A stretch of 64,000 bases of DNA, taken from positions 186,001 to 250,000 of the forward strand of contig CAJNDS010002728.1 in the NCBI GenBank assembly GCA_905221605.1. The letters run 5' to 3'. Made by a program: the position numbers and the translations under genes. Within the stretch, counting starts at the first letter, position 1; each line of letters starts with the position of its first letter. The stretch is from Symbiodinium natans. Lineage: Eukaryota; Sar; Dinophyceae; Suessiales; Symbiodiniaceae. The notes beneath the pieces are model-generated. The model was not told the DNA's origin. It made no database searches and was given only the letters and a program-made list of their open reading frames with translations. This document shows, one piece after another, positions 42,869 through 53,616 of the stretch.

Positions 42869-43371
42869 GGTTAGGGTTTAGGGTTTAGGGTTTAGGGTTT
42901 AGGGTTTAGGGTTGTGTTATCGGGCTAGGGATTCTAGGGGTTAGAGGGCACATAGAGGGCTTTTGGGTTTCGTGTCGGACTTGTAATGGGTTGAGGGTTC
43001 TTAGAGGCTTGTTGTTTATTACGGTTTTTCAGGCTCTATAGGGTTTCTAAGGAAGGTCTTACATGGGCTTGTAGGCTTTTTGAGGTTGCTGATCGAGCTT
43101 ATAGGGTTTCAGGGTTAAGGGTCTTGAGTTTTTACAGAAGCATGCTGGGCATGCTGGTCCCTTTCGCTGAGAACCAGGAATCCTGTATCTCATGAACCTT
43201 GAACGCAACCAACCCTGCATACCTTGAACACCCCGGAGAAAACCCTGGATACCCCCGCGAAAACAAATTCCATGCATGCCCTGATGCCTAAACACTCAAC
43301 CCAAAACCCGAAATAATAAACCGTGAACTCTAAACCCTAAACCCGGACATGTCTAGGGATCAGCAGCTCTT

Positions 43372-43479
43372 CTACGGAAAATCTCTTGGCGTGCCGCCAG
43401 TCCCGGGGTGAATCGGGTTGTCCAGCGACTTGCGTAGCTGGATCAGGGGGGCCATCTCCTTGCAGAAAGCTCTGGCGGT
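43372..43479 (-). CDS. candidate terminal exon
   Basis: 35 codons and TAG: TARAFCKEMAPLIQLRKSLD then NPIHPGTGGTPRDFP. The upstream side is TTTAGGG on the plus strand. Confidence 0.5.
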   Translation of the reverse strand, partial: TARAFCKEMAPLIQLRKSLDNPIHPGTGGTPRDFP

Positions 43480-43741
43480 GTAGGGTTTAGGGTTTAGGGT
43501 GTAGGGTGTAGGGTTTAGGGTTTAGGGCTAGGCGAGGCTTTACAAGGCAATCCCTAAACCAAATCATCCATCCTAAATAACTACGCTCGGAACCCCAACC
43601 GGCGAAAGCAGCACCTAAACTAAGGCCTTCAAACATCAAAGACACTTGGAGCTTCATGGGCACTTTTTAACCCCGACTATAAGTCTACTCAGAACCTACT
43701 TAGGGGCCTGAGGGGGGCTTATCAGCACAGTTGCAACTGGG

Positions 43742-43807
43742 CTTCAGGATGCACTCCGGAGACTTTCGGCGCGGATGATGAAGAACAGTCAGAACCCATT
43801 TTCGAGG
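43742..43807 (+). CDS. candidate exon
   Basis: 22 codons: LQDALRRLSARMMKNSQNPF then SR, followed at once by CCCTAAA. Confidence 0.4.
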
Positions 43808-44069
43808 CCTAAACCCTAAACCCTAAACCCTAAACCCTAAACCCTAAACCCTAAACCCTAAACCCTAAACCCCTGCTGAAACCAACTCCTGGTGCAGCTC
43901 AGGGGTGCAAGACTGCAAGAGGGTTCAGGGGTTATGGCTGAATTCCGGGGTTCAAAACCCTAAACCCTGAACCAATAACCCTAAACCCTAAACCCTAAAC
44001 CCTAAACCCTAAACCCTAAACCCTAAACCCTAAACCCTAAACCCTAAACCCTAAACCCTAAACCCTAAG
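43808..44069. repeat. two CCCTAAA arrays
   Basis: 43808-43873 (9 copies) and 43978-44069 (13 copies) separated by about 100 bp. Confidence 0.96.
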
Positions 44070-44106
44070 GCACGGGACCCCCCCCCCCCCCTCCCCCCCA
44101 CCCCAC

Positions 44107-44166
44107 CTCCAGATTTGATGCTTTCTTGTGGACGGCAGCTACGGCCTCCTCGACGTTGTCCTTTAA
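44107..44166 (-). CDS. candidate exon
   Basis: 20 codons LKDNVEEAVAAVHKKASNLE, then a donor-like GTGGGG. Strongly helix-like. Confidence 0.45.
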
Positions 44167-44194
44167 GGTGGGTTTTCATTCTTTAAGGTTTCGG

Positions 44195-44415
44195 GGTTTA
44201 GGAAGTTTAGGGTTTAGGGTCTAGGGGTTTAGGAAGTTTAGGGTTTAGGGTTTTAGGGGTTTAGGAAGTTTAGGGGTTTAGGGGTTGAGGGGTTTAGGGG
44301 TTTAGGGGTTTAGGAAGTTTAGGGGTTTAGGGGTTTAGGGGTTGAGGGGTTGAGGGATTTAGGGGTTTTAGGGGTTGAGGGGTTTAGGGGTTGAGGGGTT
44401 GAGGGGTTTAGGGGT
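44195..44415. repeat. TTTAGGGG variant array
   Basis: 8-bp units TTTAGGGG and TTGAGGGG with recurring 'ggaagtttagg'. Confidence 0.92.
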
Positions 44416-44616
44416 GCAGGGACGTGCTGATTTCGTGGTCTTAGTTGTGGTTTGAGGCTTAGGCTTAAGGTTTCGCAGGGGTCTAAGGTTTAGAGGTTTC
44501 ATGGCTTCGGGGTTTTTGGGGTCTCGGTCTCGCTTCTAGGGATTTATGGGTGTCTAGTTTAGGGCTTTTCGGCTCGGGTTTGGGGATTAAGGGGCGGCTT
44601 AAGCTGGCTAGATGTG

Positions 44617-44712
44617 ATAACCCTAAACCCTAAACCCTAAACCCTAAACCCTAAACCCTAAACCCTAAACCCTAAACCCTAAACCCTAAACCCTAAACCC
44701 TAAACCCTAAAG
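44617..44712. repeat. CCCTAAA array
   Basis: About 13 copies, ending at the 44713 exon candidate. Confidence 0.97.
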
Positions 44713-44965
44713 AGCGCGTTCCGGGAGATGGATGTCGCTCGTCTCGCTTGCGGCCGTGACGAGGCCGCCTGGACCCCCTGGCTCTTCGTAGGGAATGACG
44801 GAAATTCGGGCCCTGTATAACTTTTAAGGGGTTATATTAGAAGGCCCAAAATTCCCTCATTCCCTACAAAGAGCCTGCGAATTGAGGTTGCGGAGGCTTC
44901 CTTGGAGATCGCGGCATGCACTTGCTCTGCAGGCCCTTGCACTTCGACATTTGAATCCCCAAAAG
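44713..44965 (+). CDS. candidate exon pair split by a family-6 element
   Basis: 44713-44778 reads SAFREMDVARLACGRDEAAW then TP. After the 44781-44874 element the frame continues LRIEVAEASLEIAACTCSAG then PCTSTFESPKA. Removing 96 bp keeps the frame. CCCTAAA array upstream. Confidence 0.45.
44781..44874. mobile_element. family-6 MITE/introner-like element
   Basis: 94 bp, ends GCTCTTCGTAGGGAATGACG and the complement of TCATTCCCTACAAAGAGC, flanked by CTG on both sides. Related copies at 31687-31768 and 62194-62352. Confidence 0.6.
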
Positions 44966-45385
44966 CACTCCCTAAACCTAGAACCCTACACCCAGGATCC
45001 GGTCTTCATCCTAAACCCTACTAAACCCCTAAACCCTAAACCCTTGCCCGAAGCTTCAGACCCTGTCCTCATCCGAAACCCGAGACCCTGGACCCCAAAC
45101 CCCCAACATCCCATATACCCCTAAACCCCTAAGCCTCTAAACATCTAAACCCTAAATTCGCCCATGATATTCGGGCTTAGGGTATTCGGGTGTTAGGGAT
45201 CAGGTAAGTTCGTCCAGGCCAAGGGGCTGCTTTGCGGGGGGGAAACCTCGCAAATCCTCATGCGTGATTTAGGGCTTACGAATTGAAGCTTGTGATTTAG
45301 TATAGGCCTTTAAGCCCTAAACCCTAAATCCTAAACCCTAAGCCCTAAATCCTGAACCCCAAGCCCCATAACACCCTAAACCGAG

Positions 45386-45470
45386 CGGCGAAGAAGGCGC
45401 CGATGACGACAGCGGACGAGAGCGACGCCAAGGCTACATCCTCCACAACGCGCACTGCGCTGCACTTCGG
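45386..45470 (+). CDS. candidate exon
   Basis: AAKKAPMTTADESDAKATSS then TTRTALHF. A second plus frame (SGEEGADDDSGRERRQGYIL) is also open. TTTAGGG follows. Confidence 0.35.
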
Positions 45471-45718
45471 TTTAGGGTTTAGGGTTTAGGGTTTAGGGTT
45501 TAGGGTTTGGGATTTAGGTTCCTTTGGAGTTGAGAGGTTTTTGGGGCTTGGAGTCTTAATTAAACAAAACTGAGGTTTAACATTTAGGCTTTATGGCCTG
45601 GGGTGTTAGAGGCAGGTTTAGAGGTGCAGGGTTTATGTGGGTTTAGGGCCGCCCTGAATTCTGGAAACTTTCCTGAAATTCGGGAGGCCAACTACAGCTT
45701 CGGCTACTGTACCCTCCT

Positions 45719-45890
45719 TTGTTAAAGGGCTTTCGGAATTTTCGAGACCGCCTAAAAGGCACCTGTGAGGTCTGCTTGTACGTAAAAGGTCGTTCTGGTG
45801 TCGCTGCCCCTAAGCCCTCGGCCAAAAAATCTCTGAAGGCCCTCGAGCCCTTGCACCCTAACACGCTGAAGCCTAGAAGCCAATGCCCCT
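45719..45890 (+). CDS. open frame, unknown
   Basis: LKGFRNFRDRLKGTCEVCLY then VKGRSGVAAPKPSAKKSLKA. The minus strand is open for 73 codons too. Confidence 0.3.
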
Positions 45891-46085
45891 TAACCCTAAA
45901 CCCTAAACCCTAAGCCCTAGACCCTAAACAACCTGAGTCCCACCCCCGCTGCTTGCGCTCAGGCCTTCATTCCGCGCTGTCGGCAGGACACCTCACTGCG
46001 GCCTCGACTTGCCGCAGCAGGGAAGAGGGTTTCAGGGTTTAGGGTTTCAGGGTTTCAGGGTTTCAGGGTTTAGGGGGTTTAGGGT

Positions 46086-46264
46086 TTAGGGTTTTTGGGG
46101 GGCTTGCAGGGTTTCAGGGATTAGGAATGGTGACCGCCTTCTCGGGGCCTTTTGTTGGGTTCCCGAAGCAAATCCTGGCCAGGGCTTTTTTGTAAGAACC
46201 TCACAACCTACATAGTCCCCCTGCAGGTAAGGTTGCCTACGGGTCCTCCATGCTGCTTCATAGC
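46086..46264 (-). CDS. candidate exon with a clear acceptor
   Basis: The coding strand has gttgtttgcag|GC at 46265, then YEAAWRTRRQPYLQGDYVGC, EVLTKKPWPGFASGTQQKAP and RRRSPFLIPETL, ending in telomere-like variants. Family unknown. Confidence 0.45.
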
Positions 46265-46703
46265 CTGCAAACAACTAGGTCTTGGGTTTGTGAGGAGGGA
46301 CCTTAAACCCTAAACCCTAAACACTGAACCCTAAGCAAGGTCGTAGGTTTCAGGGTTTCGGATCGAGGCTTATTTGGGCCATGCTTCGGGTTGGGCGTGT
46401 CAAGGCACCGTCTTCATAAGATCCCCGCTAGACCCAAGAGCAACCTAGGAAAAACAAGCCCCTTGTTGGTTTCAAGGGGCTTGCAAGGGAACCATAACTC
46501 CGGAAGGGCAAAAAGGGGAACAGGCTGATTAACCCTGAGGACATAGCTTTCAAATCGGGATCCGCCACCAACTTCCTCCAAATTTCCTTTCTTTTCCTTT
46601 TCTCTTTTCACTCCATTCGGTTGTTTTTCACTCAGTAATTAGTTTACATAGACTCTCAATCTCATTTACTATTTTATGAAACTGCGTGCCCTGACCTGAT
46701 TAC

Positions 46704-46737
46704 ATTCTAATGGTCACCAGATTCTAGCCATTAGAAT
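46704..46737. other. isolated perfect hairpin
   Basis: ATTCTAATGG and CCATTAGAAT, 10-bp stem with a 14-base loop, in an AT-rich unique stretch (46600-46760). Confidence 0.7.
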
Positions 46738-47435
46738 TGGTGAGGTTTCTGGGAAGAATACAACGTCCTGCCTGCTTCCCCTTTAAGCAAAGGGTCGTCG
46801 GGCCCACACCCTTTGATCCTCAACTCCAAACCAAGAATCCCTAAACCACAACTTTAGGGTTTAGGGTTACCTTAACTCACAAACACCCTATAAACCCCAG
46901 AACCCCCAGCTTCTTCCCCTCATGACTTGCAGATCCAAAGGCCCCTGAAGACACCTGAACACAGCCAAAGCTCCCGCAGCGTACTGCTGCTGTTGCCGCA
47001 GGGACCTCGGCACTCTTCAGAGAGAGCACTTGGGCTTCAGGGTTGTTGTTCATTTTTTGAGTGGGGGAGGGGGGGGGGGGGGGTGGTTATTGTATGAGGT
47101 GTAGGGTTTAGGGATTTGGGGTTTAGGGTGGTCTAGGGGGGTGCAGGGCTTCAGGGCTTAGGGTGCAGTGTCCGATGCCAGCGACTCTCCGAATAAAGGG
47201 CATTGAAGGGCATGCTCTGAAACAGAGTTGAGGGCTTAGTGTTTAGGAGCACTCAGCCCTTTGCCCAACACGTATCCCAAGACCGATCCCTTCCGGAAAG
47301 ATAAACGAAGATGAACGCCAACCCTAAACTTCCTGGGTTTCGAGTCTAGGGCTCAGGGCTTCAGCATCACAAGCTTAACGAGCTTCACCCTAAGCCATAC
47401 AAACTCCAAACACCCCAAACCCTGGCCACTCCCAC

Positions 47436-47562
47436 CCCTGCCCACCACCCCCCCCCCCCCCCCCTGCATTCACGTGCAGCCCTGATACTTCATGAGCTCC
47501 CGTACCTGGGATGGGAGACTGGAGGGTATTGAAGTGCAAGAGAGTTGAGGGGGGGGGGGGGT
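47436..47562. mobile_element. possible element bounded by poly-C and poly-G
   Basis: A C run (47447-47464) and a G run (47550-47561) about 90 bp apart form inverted ends, as at 53617-53718. Interior unique. Confidence 0.3.
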
Positions 47563-47779
47563 CTGGTTTTAGGGTTGGGGATTCTAGGGGAGAACACGGA
47601 CTGTTCTGCGGAAGGCGCAGCCCTGTGAGTGCCACGATGTGGAACCCAGACCCTAAACCCTATATAAATCCCTAAACCCTAAACCCTAAACCCTAAACCC
47701 TAATTCCTAAACCCTTCAGTAGCTCGGCTCCGATAGGCAGGGCAACTATTAGAGCCTGGGGCTTCCTAAAAGGGGACTA

Positions 47780-47840
47780 TCTCGAAGAATATATATATAT
47801 ATATACACATATATGTACATATATATATATATATATACAC
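47780..47840. repeat. AT microsatellite
   Basis: (AT)n in two blocks around atacacatatatgtac. Similar (AT)n tracts at 8175-8200, 8839-8878, 11571-11610, 11680-11715 and 20461-20482. Confidence 0.9.
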
Positions 47841-48239
47841 ATGATGTGTATTACTGTATTATACACAAATTTTATCAACGACCATTCGTGGTAGTTAGAA
47901 ACTTGTTTAACCTGCGGCGCCTTTGGACAGAGGACTTCCCCTTGAGTCTTGTTGCTGACGAGGTTTGGAGGTGCTTATAGGTTTATATAGAGTTTGGGGC
48001 TTGGGTTGAAATGTGCCTGCTTCGTAAATGAGGCATTAATTCTGGTCTGGCATTGGGAGCATGGCGGCAGATTTTCGGAACACAGCCGCCTCAGTTTGGT
48101 CACTATTCTCGTAAGCCAAAAGTTGGTCTTGTTTGTGTGGGGTCCGAGTAGTGAGCAGAGTTGTTTCAAGGGCTACAGTTGATTTACTAGTTTTCCTCCA
48201 GCTGTGAGTTGTTGACTCTAGTGCTATCAACATTGCCGT

Positions 48240-49379
48240 TCACAACTGCTTCAAGGTGCGATCTATCGTACGGGACAGCAGGCTCAGCGAAACACCTGCC
48301 GACTTGAAGTCTTCAAGCGCTTGCCTTGCGGCAGTGATGCGATCTGGTGCCAGTTGCTGCAGTTTGAGAATCATTTCCTTGACTTTCCAGCGCGTCTGCT
48401 TGGATTTGAGAAGGACAGTCGTAAGGTATGTTTCGGCGAATGGGCCGTCGGGGGCAATCCCGAGTCCTTTCATTTTGGCTTACGTGGCCAGCACCTCTGG
48501 CACAGGCGCGGTGCTGTAAGCTCCTATCCCCAAAGAGCCCAATATTGCTTCATTCAGGAATCTTCCTTAAATCATATTAAGGGCCCCTATATGATTTAAG
48601 GTATATTGCTTAATTAAGCAATATTGGGCTCTTTGGGTCAAGTTCGTAAATGTGACAATGTTGGGCTGCAAATCCAGGTCCAGCAATACTTGGAAGAGGT
48701 ACTTGGCAGCATTGTGGTGATTTCCTTCCGCTTGCCAACAAGCACGAAGGGCAGATGAGAGATGCGCTACATTTATGTCAACGCTGCTTCCATTCATCTG
48801 GTCCAGAACCACTGCGGCTGATTCGACATCTCCTTCAGTCGCAGCTGCAGCGATGCGAGCAGCTCCAAGAGGCTCATCAAGTTGACATGTGCTGATGGCC
48901 TCTGTCCAGATGTCGCGCACCCTGTGCATGCGACCAAGGCTTGTAAAGATTCTTATAGCTGCTGTGTATGATGTCGCAGTTTTGTTGATACCAAGGTTGC
49001 AAAGGCTGTCGTAGATTTGGGCACCGTGCTCGTTCTGATTGCACGCAATAGAGGCTTGCATGACGGCATTGAAAATTTGGATCTCACTGCTGGTCGAGGT
49101 GGCAAAAACCTGTCGCACTTGTCGCCAATCTCCTCTCTCTCGTGCCTCACAAATCAGAGACAAGATACGTTGCCCCTCCTTACTCAACTCACCATCGATA
49201 GGACCGGATCTCTGGCTTAGCGCCAGCCCCTTCCGCTCACGCAATGTGCTTAGCGGGTGCTGTCCGCCTGTTGCAAAACCGTCCGGAGAGATGCTTGACC
49301 ACAGCAACGTCATCAGAATAGACAAACGTCCACGTTTGCCTATGCTCGCCCTCATGGCGTCGCTGGTAGGTTTTGGCAT
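48240..49379 (-). pseudogene. pentatricopeptide repeat (PPR) protein, interrupted
   Basis: Minus-strand gene starting at an ATG with an in-frame TAG two codons upstream. The N-terminus is basic with a short hydrophobic stretch (RLSILMTLLWSSI), possibly organelle targeting. From about residue 85 the sequence has PPR-like helix pairs: EIQIFNAVMQASIACNQNEH, TSYTAAIRIFTSLGRMHRVR, LQPNIVTFTNL. PPR proteins bind organellar RNA and act in its processing or editing. At codon 248 the gene is broken by a 109-bp inverted-repeat element (48529-48637). Excising it with one 2-bp duplicate (111 bp, in frame) restores the PPR motif FTNL|IGAYSTAPVPEVLAT. A TAA at 48482-48480 then follows where a Tyr would fit, before AKMKGLGIAPDGPFAETYL and a Leu/Lys-rich C-terminus. 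So this is either a pseudogene, a sequence error or a recoded stop. About 342 codons after excision. Confidence 0.7.
48529..48637. mobile_element. introner/MITE-like element inside the PPR gene
   Basis: 109 bp with perfect 22-bp terminal inverted repeats starting CCCAAAGAGCCCAATATTGC, flanked by a TC dinucleotide on both sides. It has a nested inner inverted repeat (taaatcatat/atatgattta). The intron ends are not GT-AG or GA-AG in the frame-preserving registers I tried, so splicing is unproven. Related to 55437-55597. Confidence 0.65.
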
Positions 49380-49449
49380 CGTCTATAGCCCGATTGTCGC
49401 GCAAGTACACAAATCCCATGTCTTTAGGCTACTACCAGTTGCTTGACGA

Positions 49450-49980
49450 CTTCGGGGGTCTGCGACTTCTACTTATGAGACGACCTTCTGAGGACAATGC
49501 GTGAAGCTTAGGGACCTGCAGGCCATGAAGGTTTTACTGAGTACTTTGTGAGCGTATGAACTCTTGTCAGCGGTGCCTTTGGCAAGGTTTTAAGCTTCCA
49601 AATTGGGGTTTAGGACGAAGGGCTGTATACTGTCCTGAAAGCCTATTTGCGCGCTGAAGACTCGGGAGGCTGTCATTCTCAACAAAAGTTCTGAGAGCCT
49701 CGATCAGCAAAAACATCAAGAAGCCCCCGAATCCTATTATGATAGGAAACGAAGCAAAGAAGCTTGCGCTTTAAATAATGCTCGGGTTTAGGGCTTTAAG
49801 GTTTCGGGTTTAGGGTTTACAGTAGTGTTTAGGGTTTGGGGCCAAACCAAGCTTTCATCTTGTCCGAAGTGAAGTGCATCTAAATGACAGAAAGTAGCTG
49901 TAATTTGTTCTTACTCATGAGGGCTTAAGACAAGAGGGGACCCCAGCATAGACCCCAAACAAGCACGACCAAACTGAAAC
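49450..49980. other. region upstream of the PPR gene, no feature seen
   Basis: Unique sequence with one weak TTTAGGG tract (49785-49840). No recognisable promoter. Confidence 0.5.
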
Positions 49981-50047
49981 CATTCACCCTAAACCCTAAA
50001 CCCTCAACCCTCAACCCTAAACCCTGAACCCTAAACCCTAAGCAGAA

Positions 50048-50326
50048 CCCGACGAGGCCACGCGGCACGCTCTGTCGCAGCCGTTGCGAGTTCCGCTAGG
50101 ACACCGTGGCGGTGGACCGCGCGATGGAGGTCCTTCTTCAGATCAATTTGGGAGGCTGGGAAGGTTGTTGGTGGATCGTTTGGGGCTTTTCAGGTCGGGA
50201 GTTCTACCATGCCTATCCGTGCCCAACTATGGATATCTTAATACAATAGACACTCAACCCTCAACTCCACTAAGGAACGCACTTTTGCAGAGACCCACAA
50301 AGAATGGTGGTGGCGGGGGAAATTGA
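50048..50326 (+). CDS. open frame, unknown
   Basis: Over 90 open codons: EPDEATRHALSQPLRVPLGH, then RGGGPRDGGPSSDQFGRLGR and LVDRLGLFRSGVLPCLSVPN, ending TGA after GGGGN. Unique GC-rich DNA next to a CCCTAAA tract. Confidence 0.4.
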   Translation, partial: PDEATRHALSQPLRVPLGHRGGGPRDGGPSSDQFGRLGRLLVDRLGLFRSGVLPCLSVPNYGYLNTIDTQPSTPLRNALLQRPTKNGGGGGN

Positions 50327-50619
50327 GATCAAGACCCACTTGGCGCAGTTGGGGTCGTGGGCTTTGCAGGCCCTAAACCCTAAATGCTAAAAACCCTAAA
50401 ACCATAAAAACCCTAAAAACCCTAAAATCCCCTAAAACCCCTAAAACCCCTGAAAACCCTGAAACAATAAACACAACCACCCCCCCCCCCCCCAAAACAA
50501 AAAAAAAAAACTAAAAACCCTAAACCCTTTAAGGGTTTCGGGTTTAGGCTCTTGGGTTTAGGGAGGTTGATGGTTGCCTGCGCAGCTTCTTCGTTTTGGC
50601 TGCATCCTGCATTCCTAAG

Positions 50620-51060
50620 TAGACCCTAAACCCTAAACCCTAAGCCCTGAACCCTGAACCCTGAACCCTAACCCCTAAACCCTGAACCCTAAACCCTAAA
50701 CCCCAAACCCTAAACCCCAAACCCTCAACCCTAACCCCTAAACCCCTAAACCCCTAAACCCGAAACCCAAACCCCTTTCAAACTAGGGTTTAGGGTTCAG
50801 GGCTCCTGCTCTCCCTACACCCTGGCAACCCGTTCTTTGTATTTCGAAGGGTTTTGCAGGCCTTAGCGCTCGGGCAACAAAAACGCGAACACTCTAGAAC
50901 CCCTAAACCCCTAAACCCCTAAACCCCTAAACCCCCAAACCCGTAAACCCCTAAACCCTATACCCTGAACCCTAAACCCTGAACCCTAAACCCTAAACCC
51001 TATACCCTCAACCCTAAACCCTGAAACCTAAACCCTACACCCTAAACCCCTAAACCCTTA
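50620..51060. repeat. degenerate CCCTAAA/CCCTGAA/CCCCTAAA tracts
   Basis: Two tracts (50620-50775 and 50898-51062) around a short unique piece. Confidence 0.9.
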
Positions 51061-51064
51061 AACC

Positions 51065-51127
51065 CACGCCTTGCGAGAGCTCGCAGCTGCCTGGCCCATG
51101 CTGAACCAGCCTGAGGCTTCAGCTGGT
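51065..51127 (+). CDS. candidate exon
   Basis: 21 codons HALRELAAAWPMLNQPEASA then G, running into TTTAGGG. Confidence 0.4.
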
Positions 51128-51330
51128 TTAGGGTTTAGGGTTTAGGGTTTAGGGGTTTAGGGGTGTAGGGTTTAGGGTTTAGGGTTTAGGGGTTAGGGGT
51201 GTAGGGTGTAGGGTGTAGGGTTTAGGGTTTAGGGTTTAGGGTTTAGGGTTTAGGGGTTAGGGGTGTAGGGTTTAGGGGTTGAGGCTTTAGGGTTAGGGCT
51301 TTAGGGTTCAGGGTTTAGGGGTTCTAGGGA
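51125..51330. repeat. TTTAGGG/TGTAGGG array
   Basis: About 25 mixed units, with 'ggggttaggggtgtaggg' recurring. Confidence 0.93.
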
Positions 51331-51350
51331 GCATTGGGGACAGTAGAGTT

Positions 51351-51447
51351 TACCTGGGGCCCTATTTACCTACAGTTTTAAGGGTTATGCCTACTGATTA
51401 AGGGGTAGTTGCTACTACTAAACTGTAGGAAAATAGGGTCCAAGGTA
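51351..51447. mobile_element. family-4 MITE-like element, intact copy
   Basis: 97 bp, ends TACCTGGGGCCCTATTTACC and the complement of the right end (ggaaaatagggtccaaggta); inner part 'ctactgattaaggggtagttgctactacta'-like. Compare 51933-52095. Confidence 0.55.
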
Positions 51448-51932
51448 GGCTGTAGGGTTGGAGGGTTCTTCCGAAACCCTAAACCCTACTCCCTACATCA
51501 CCCTACAACCTAAGCCCTGAAACCCTAAGCCCTACTCCCTACATCACCCTACACCCTAAACCCTGAACCCTGAGCCGGTAGGAAGGCACCCACTACTGAC
51601 TTGGCAGCCCAGTAACCATATTCTAACAAGGGCACCCTTTTTAGGTGGGTTACTTTATATTGGAACCCAGAAGGCCCAGAACCAAAAAAGAGGGTAAAGG
51701 GTACCACTGGGCCACCAGGCTGTCCAGGGCTTCAAAGGGTGGATTTTCATGGTTAGCAAAGGCTTGCGGCGGATGCTTCCCTTGCCCTGTATGGAGCTAC
51801 AGAGGCTCTTGCGTTTGGGTGAGTTTTTTCGGGGGTCAAAAGGGATCTGGGTTTCGTGGTTGGGTAGCTTGAGCTCAACCACTGGAACTTGCGTACGCAC
51901 ACTGCTGCGGACTTCATGAGACCCCGAGTGGC

Positions 51933-52095
51933 ACCTGGGACACTATTTACCTACGGCTTCAAGGGTTACACCCCTAAACCCTAAACCCTAGACCCTAAAC
52001 CCTAAACCCTAACCCCTAAACCCTAAACCCTAAGTGCTACTTCAGGGGTAGTTACTACTAAACTGTAGGTGAAAGAGGTAATAAGTACACTCCAA
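51933..52095. mobile_element. family-4 element with an internal CCCTAAA tract
   Basis: Left part acctgggacactatttacct and right part aggggtagttactactaaac match 51351-51447, but 51971-52032 is CCCTAAA repeat placed exactly where the intact copy has 'atgcctactgat'. Confidence 0.55.
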
Positions 52096-52179
52096 AGCCC
52101 TGAAGGTGCGGCGCAAGCTGCGTCGGGGTCGGCTTGGGCAGATGAGGAGGTCTCGCAGTGCGGCCGTCAGCGGAAGTGA
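52096..52179 (+). CDS. candidate terminal exon
   Basis: 27 codons and TGA: SPEGAAQAASGSAWADEEVS then QCGRQRK. It follows the family-4 element directly. Confidence 0.4.
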   Translation, partial: SPEGAAQAASGSAWADEEVSQCGRQRK

Positions 52180-52567
52180 CAGGGGCCTAGCAGTGGCAGC
52201 ACATTGGGGCTTACCTGAAGGCTCCTAATGTAGTTCCACATCTTTGTTTTTTTTGGGAGGGGGGCTTGTTCTAGAGGTTTATAGTATACTACCCTCAAAA
52301 GGTGCTACAAAGCCTCTAGGTAGGGTTCACTTATAGTATGGGATCCTGCGAACACCTCGCCGTCTCAGCCAAAAACCCCAGTTCCCCTAAACCCCTTCGT
52401 ACACCACAGGCCCTAAATCCTTTAAACCCTTTAACCCCTTCAAACCCCTCAAAGCTTTCAAACCCGTCAAACCCTTAAAACCCTTTAAACCCTTCAAACC
52501 CTTTAAACCCTTTGAACCCTTCACAATGGAAACCCCTAAACCCTAAACCCTAAACCCTAAACCCTGA

Positions 52568-52621
52568 GAGCCCAACCGGAACTGCAAGGCTTGCCGCAGG
52601 GACACGGCCACTCGATCCTGA
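52568..52621 (+). CDS. candidate terminal exon
   Basis: 17 codons EPNRNCKACRRDTATRS and TGA right after a CCCTAAA array. Confidence 0.35.
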   Translation, partial: EPNRNCKACRRDTATRS

Positions 52622-53015
52622 GGTACAAATTTATGGGCTCAGGGTTTATAATGTTTAGGGTTTTGGTTCTGGGGTTTTGGGGTTTTGGGGTTTGGGGCCT
52701 TTTTGTTGTGAGGGTGTAGGCGGCAGGGTGAGGACATTGTCGGGCGTTGCGGTCCATTTAGGGTTGAGGGTGAGGACATTTTGTAGGGTTTAGGGTGTTT
52801 TCTGTCCTTGATAGCACTGTAGCATTTGAGGCTCGTATTTGGGGTCTTCTCGCTGAGCTCTGGAAGCTACACTCCGGTTATGCAAGCCAAAGACAGACAA
52901 CATGCCTGCCTGCTGGTAGGCTGCTCTGGGGAGGAGAGGAGGTGTCTTAGGGCGCAAAAGCTCATGGTGCTAGACCCTAAACCCTAAACCCTAAACCCTA
53001 AACCCTAAACCTAGC

Positions 53016-53135
53016 ATGGCGACCTCTAGCTGCTCCGCCAAGAAGGAACTTAAGACACGTGAAGTGAGATGCATGAGCTTATTAGGGCCTCAGGGCTTGC
53101 AGAACAAAGCCAGGCGTTTTCACCGAAGAATATAA
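53016..53135 (+). CDS. small ORF, unknown
   Basis: ATG to TAA, 39 residues: MATSSCSAKKELKTREVRCM then LLGPQGLQNKARRFHRRI. Basic. CCCTAAA directly upstream. Confidence 0.4.
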   Translation: MATSSCSAKKELKTREVRCMSLLGPQGLQNKARRFHRRI

Positions 53136-53616
53136 ACTAAGCTTCCATGTGCTGACGACAAAATCTGAAAAAAAAAAAACAGGTGTTTCCGAAGCAGTCG
53201 CGTGTGTGATGTGTTTATGCCACCGGCACTTCTTGAGGGTATGTTTTTCTCTTGCCGGTGTGTTTCGTTCTCTGCAGCTGCCAGCTTGGTATCACCCTGT
53301 TCAACTCTGCGAGACTCTGCATGCCTCGCAGTTTAGGGTAGGGTCATCCGGTTTAGGGTTTAGGGTTTAGGGTTTAGGGATAAGGGTTTAGGGTTTAGGG
53401 TAGGGCCATCCGGTTTAGGGTTTAGGGCTTAGGGCTCATCGCAATTTAGGGTAGGGTTTGTAGGTTTAAGGGCTCATGCTTCACTGTGAACCATTTCTGC
53501 AGGATCACTGTGCTTGACCAGCAACTCAAGTTTCTACACATATCCCCAAGGGAAGCCCGCGCTGCAAGCATTCCAAACCCCCAAAGCCTTAACCATAACT
53601 ACTATTTGCGTGAGAA

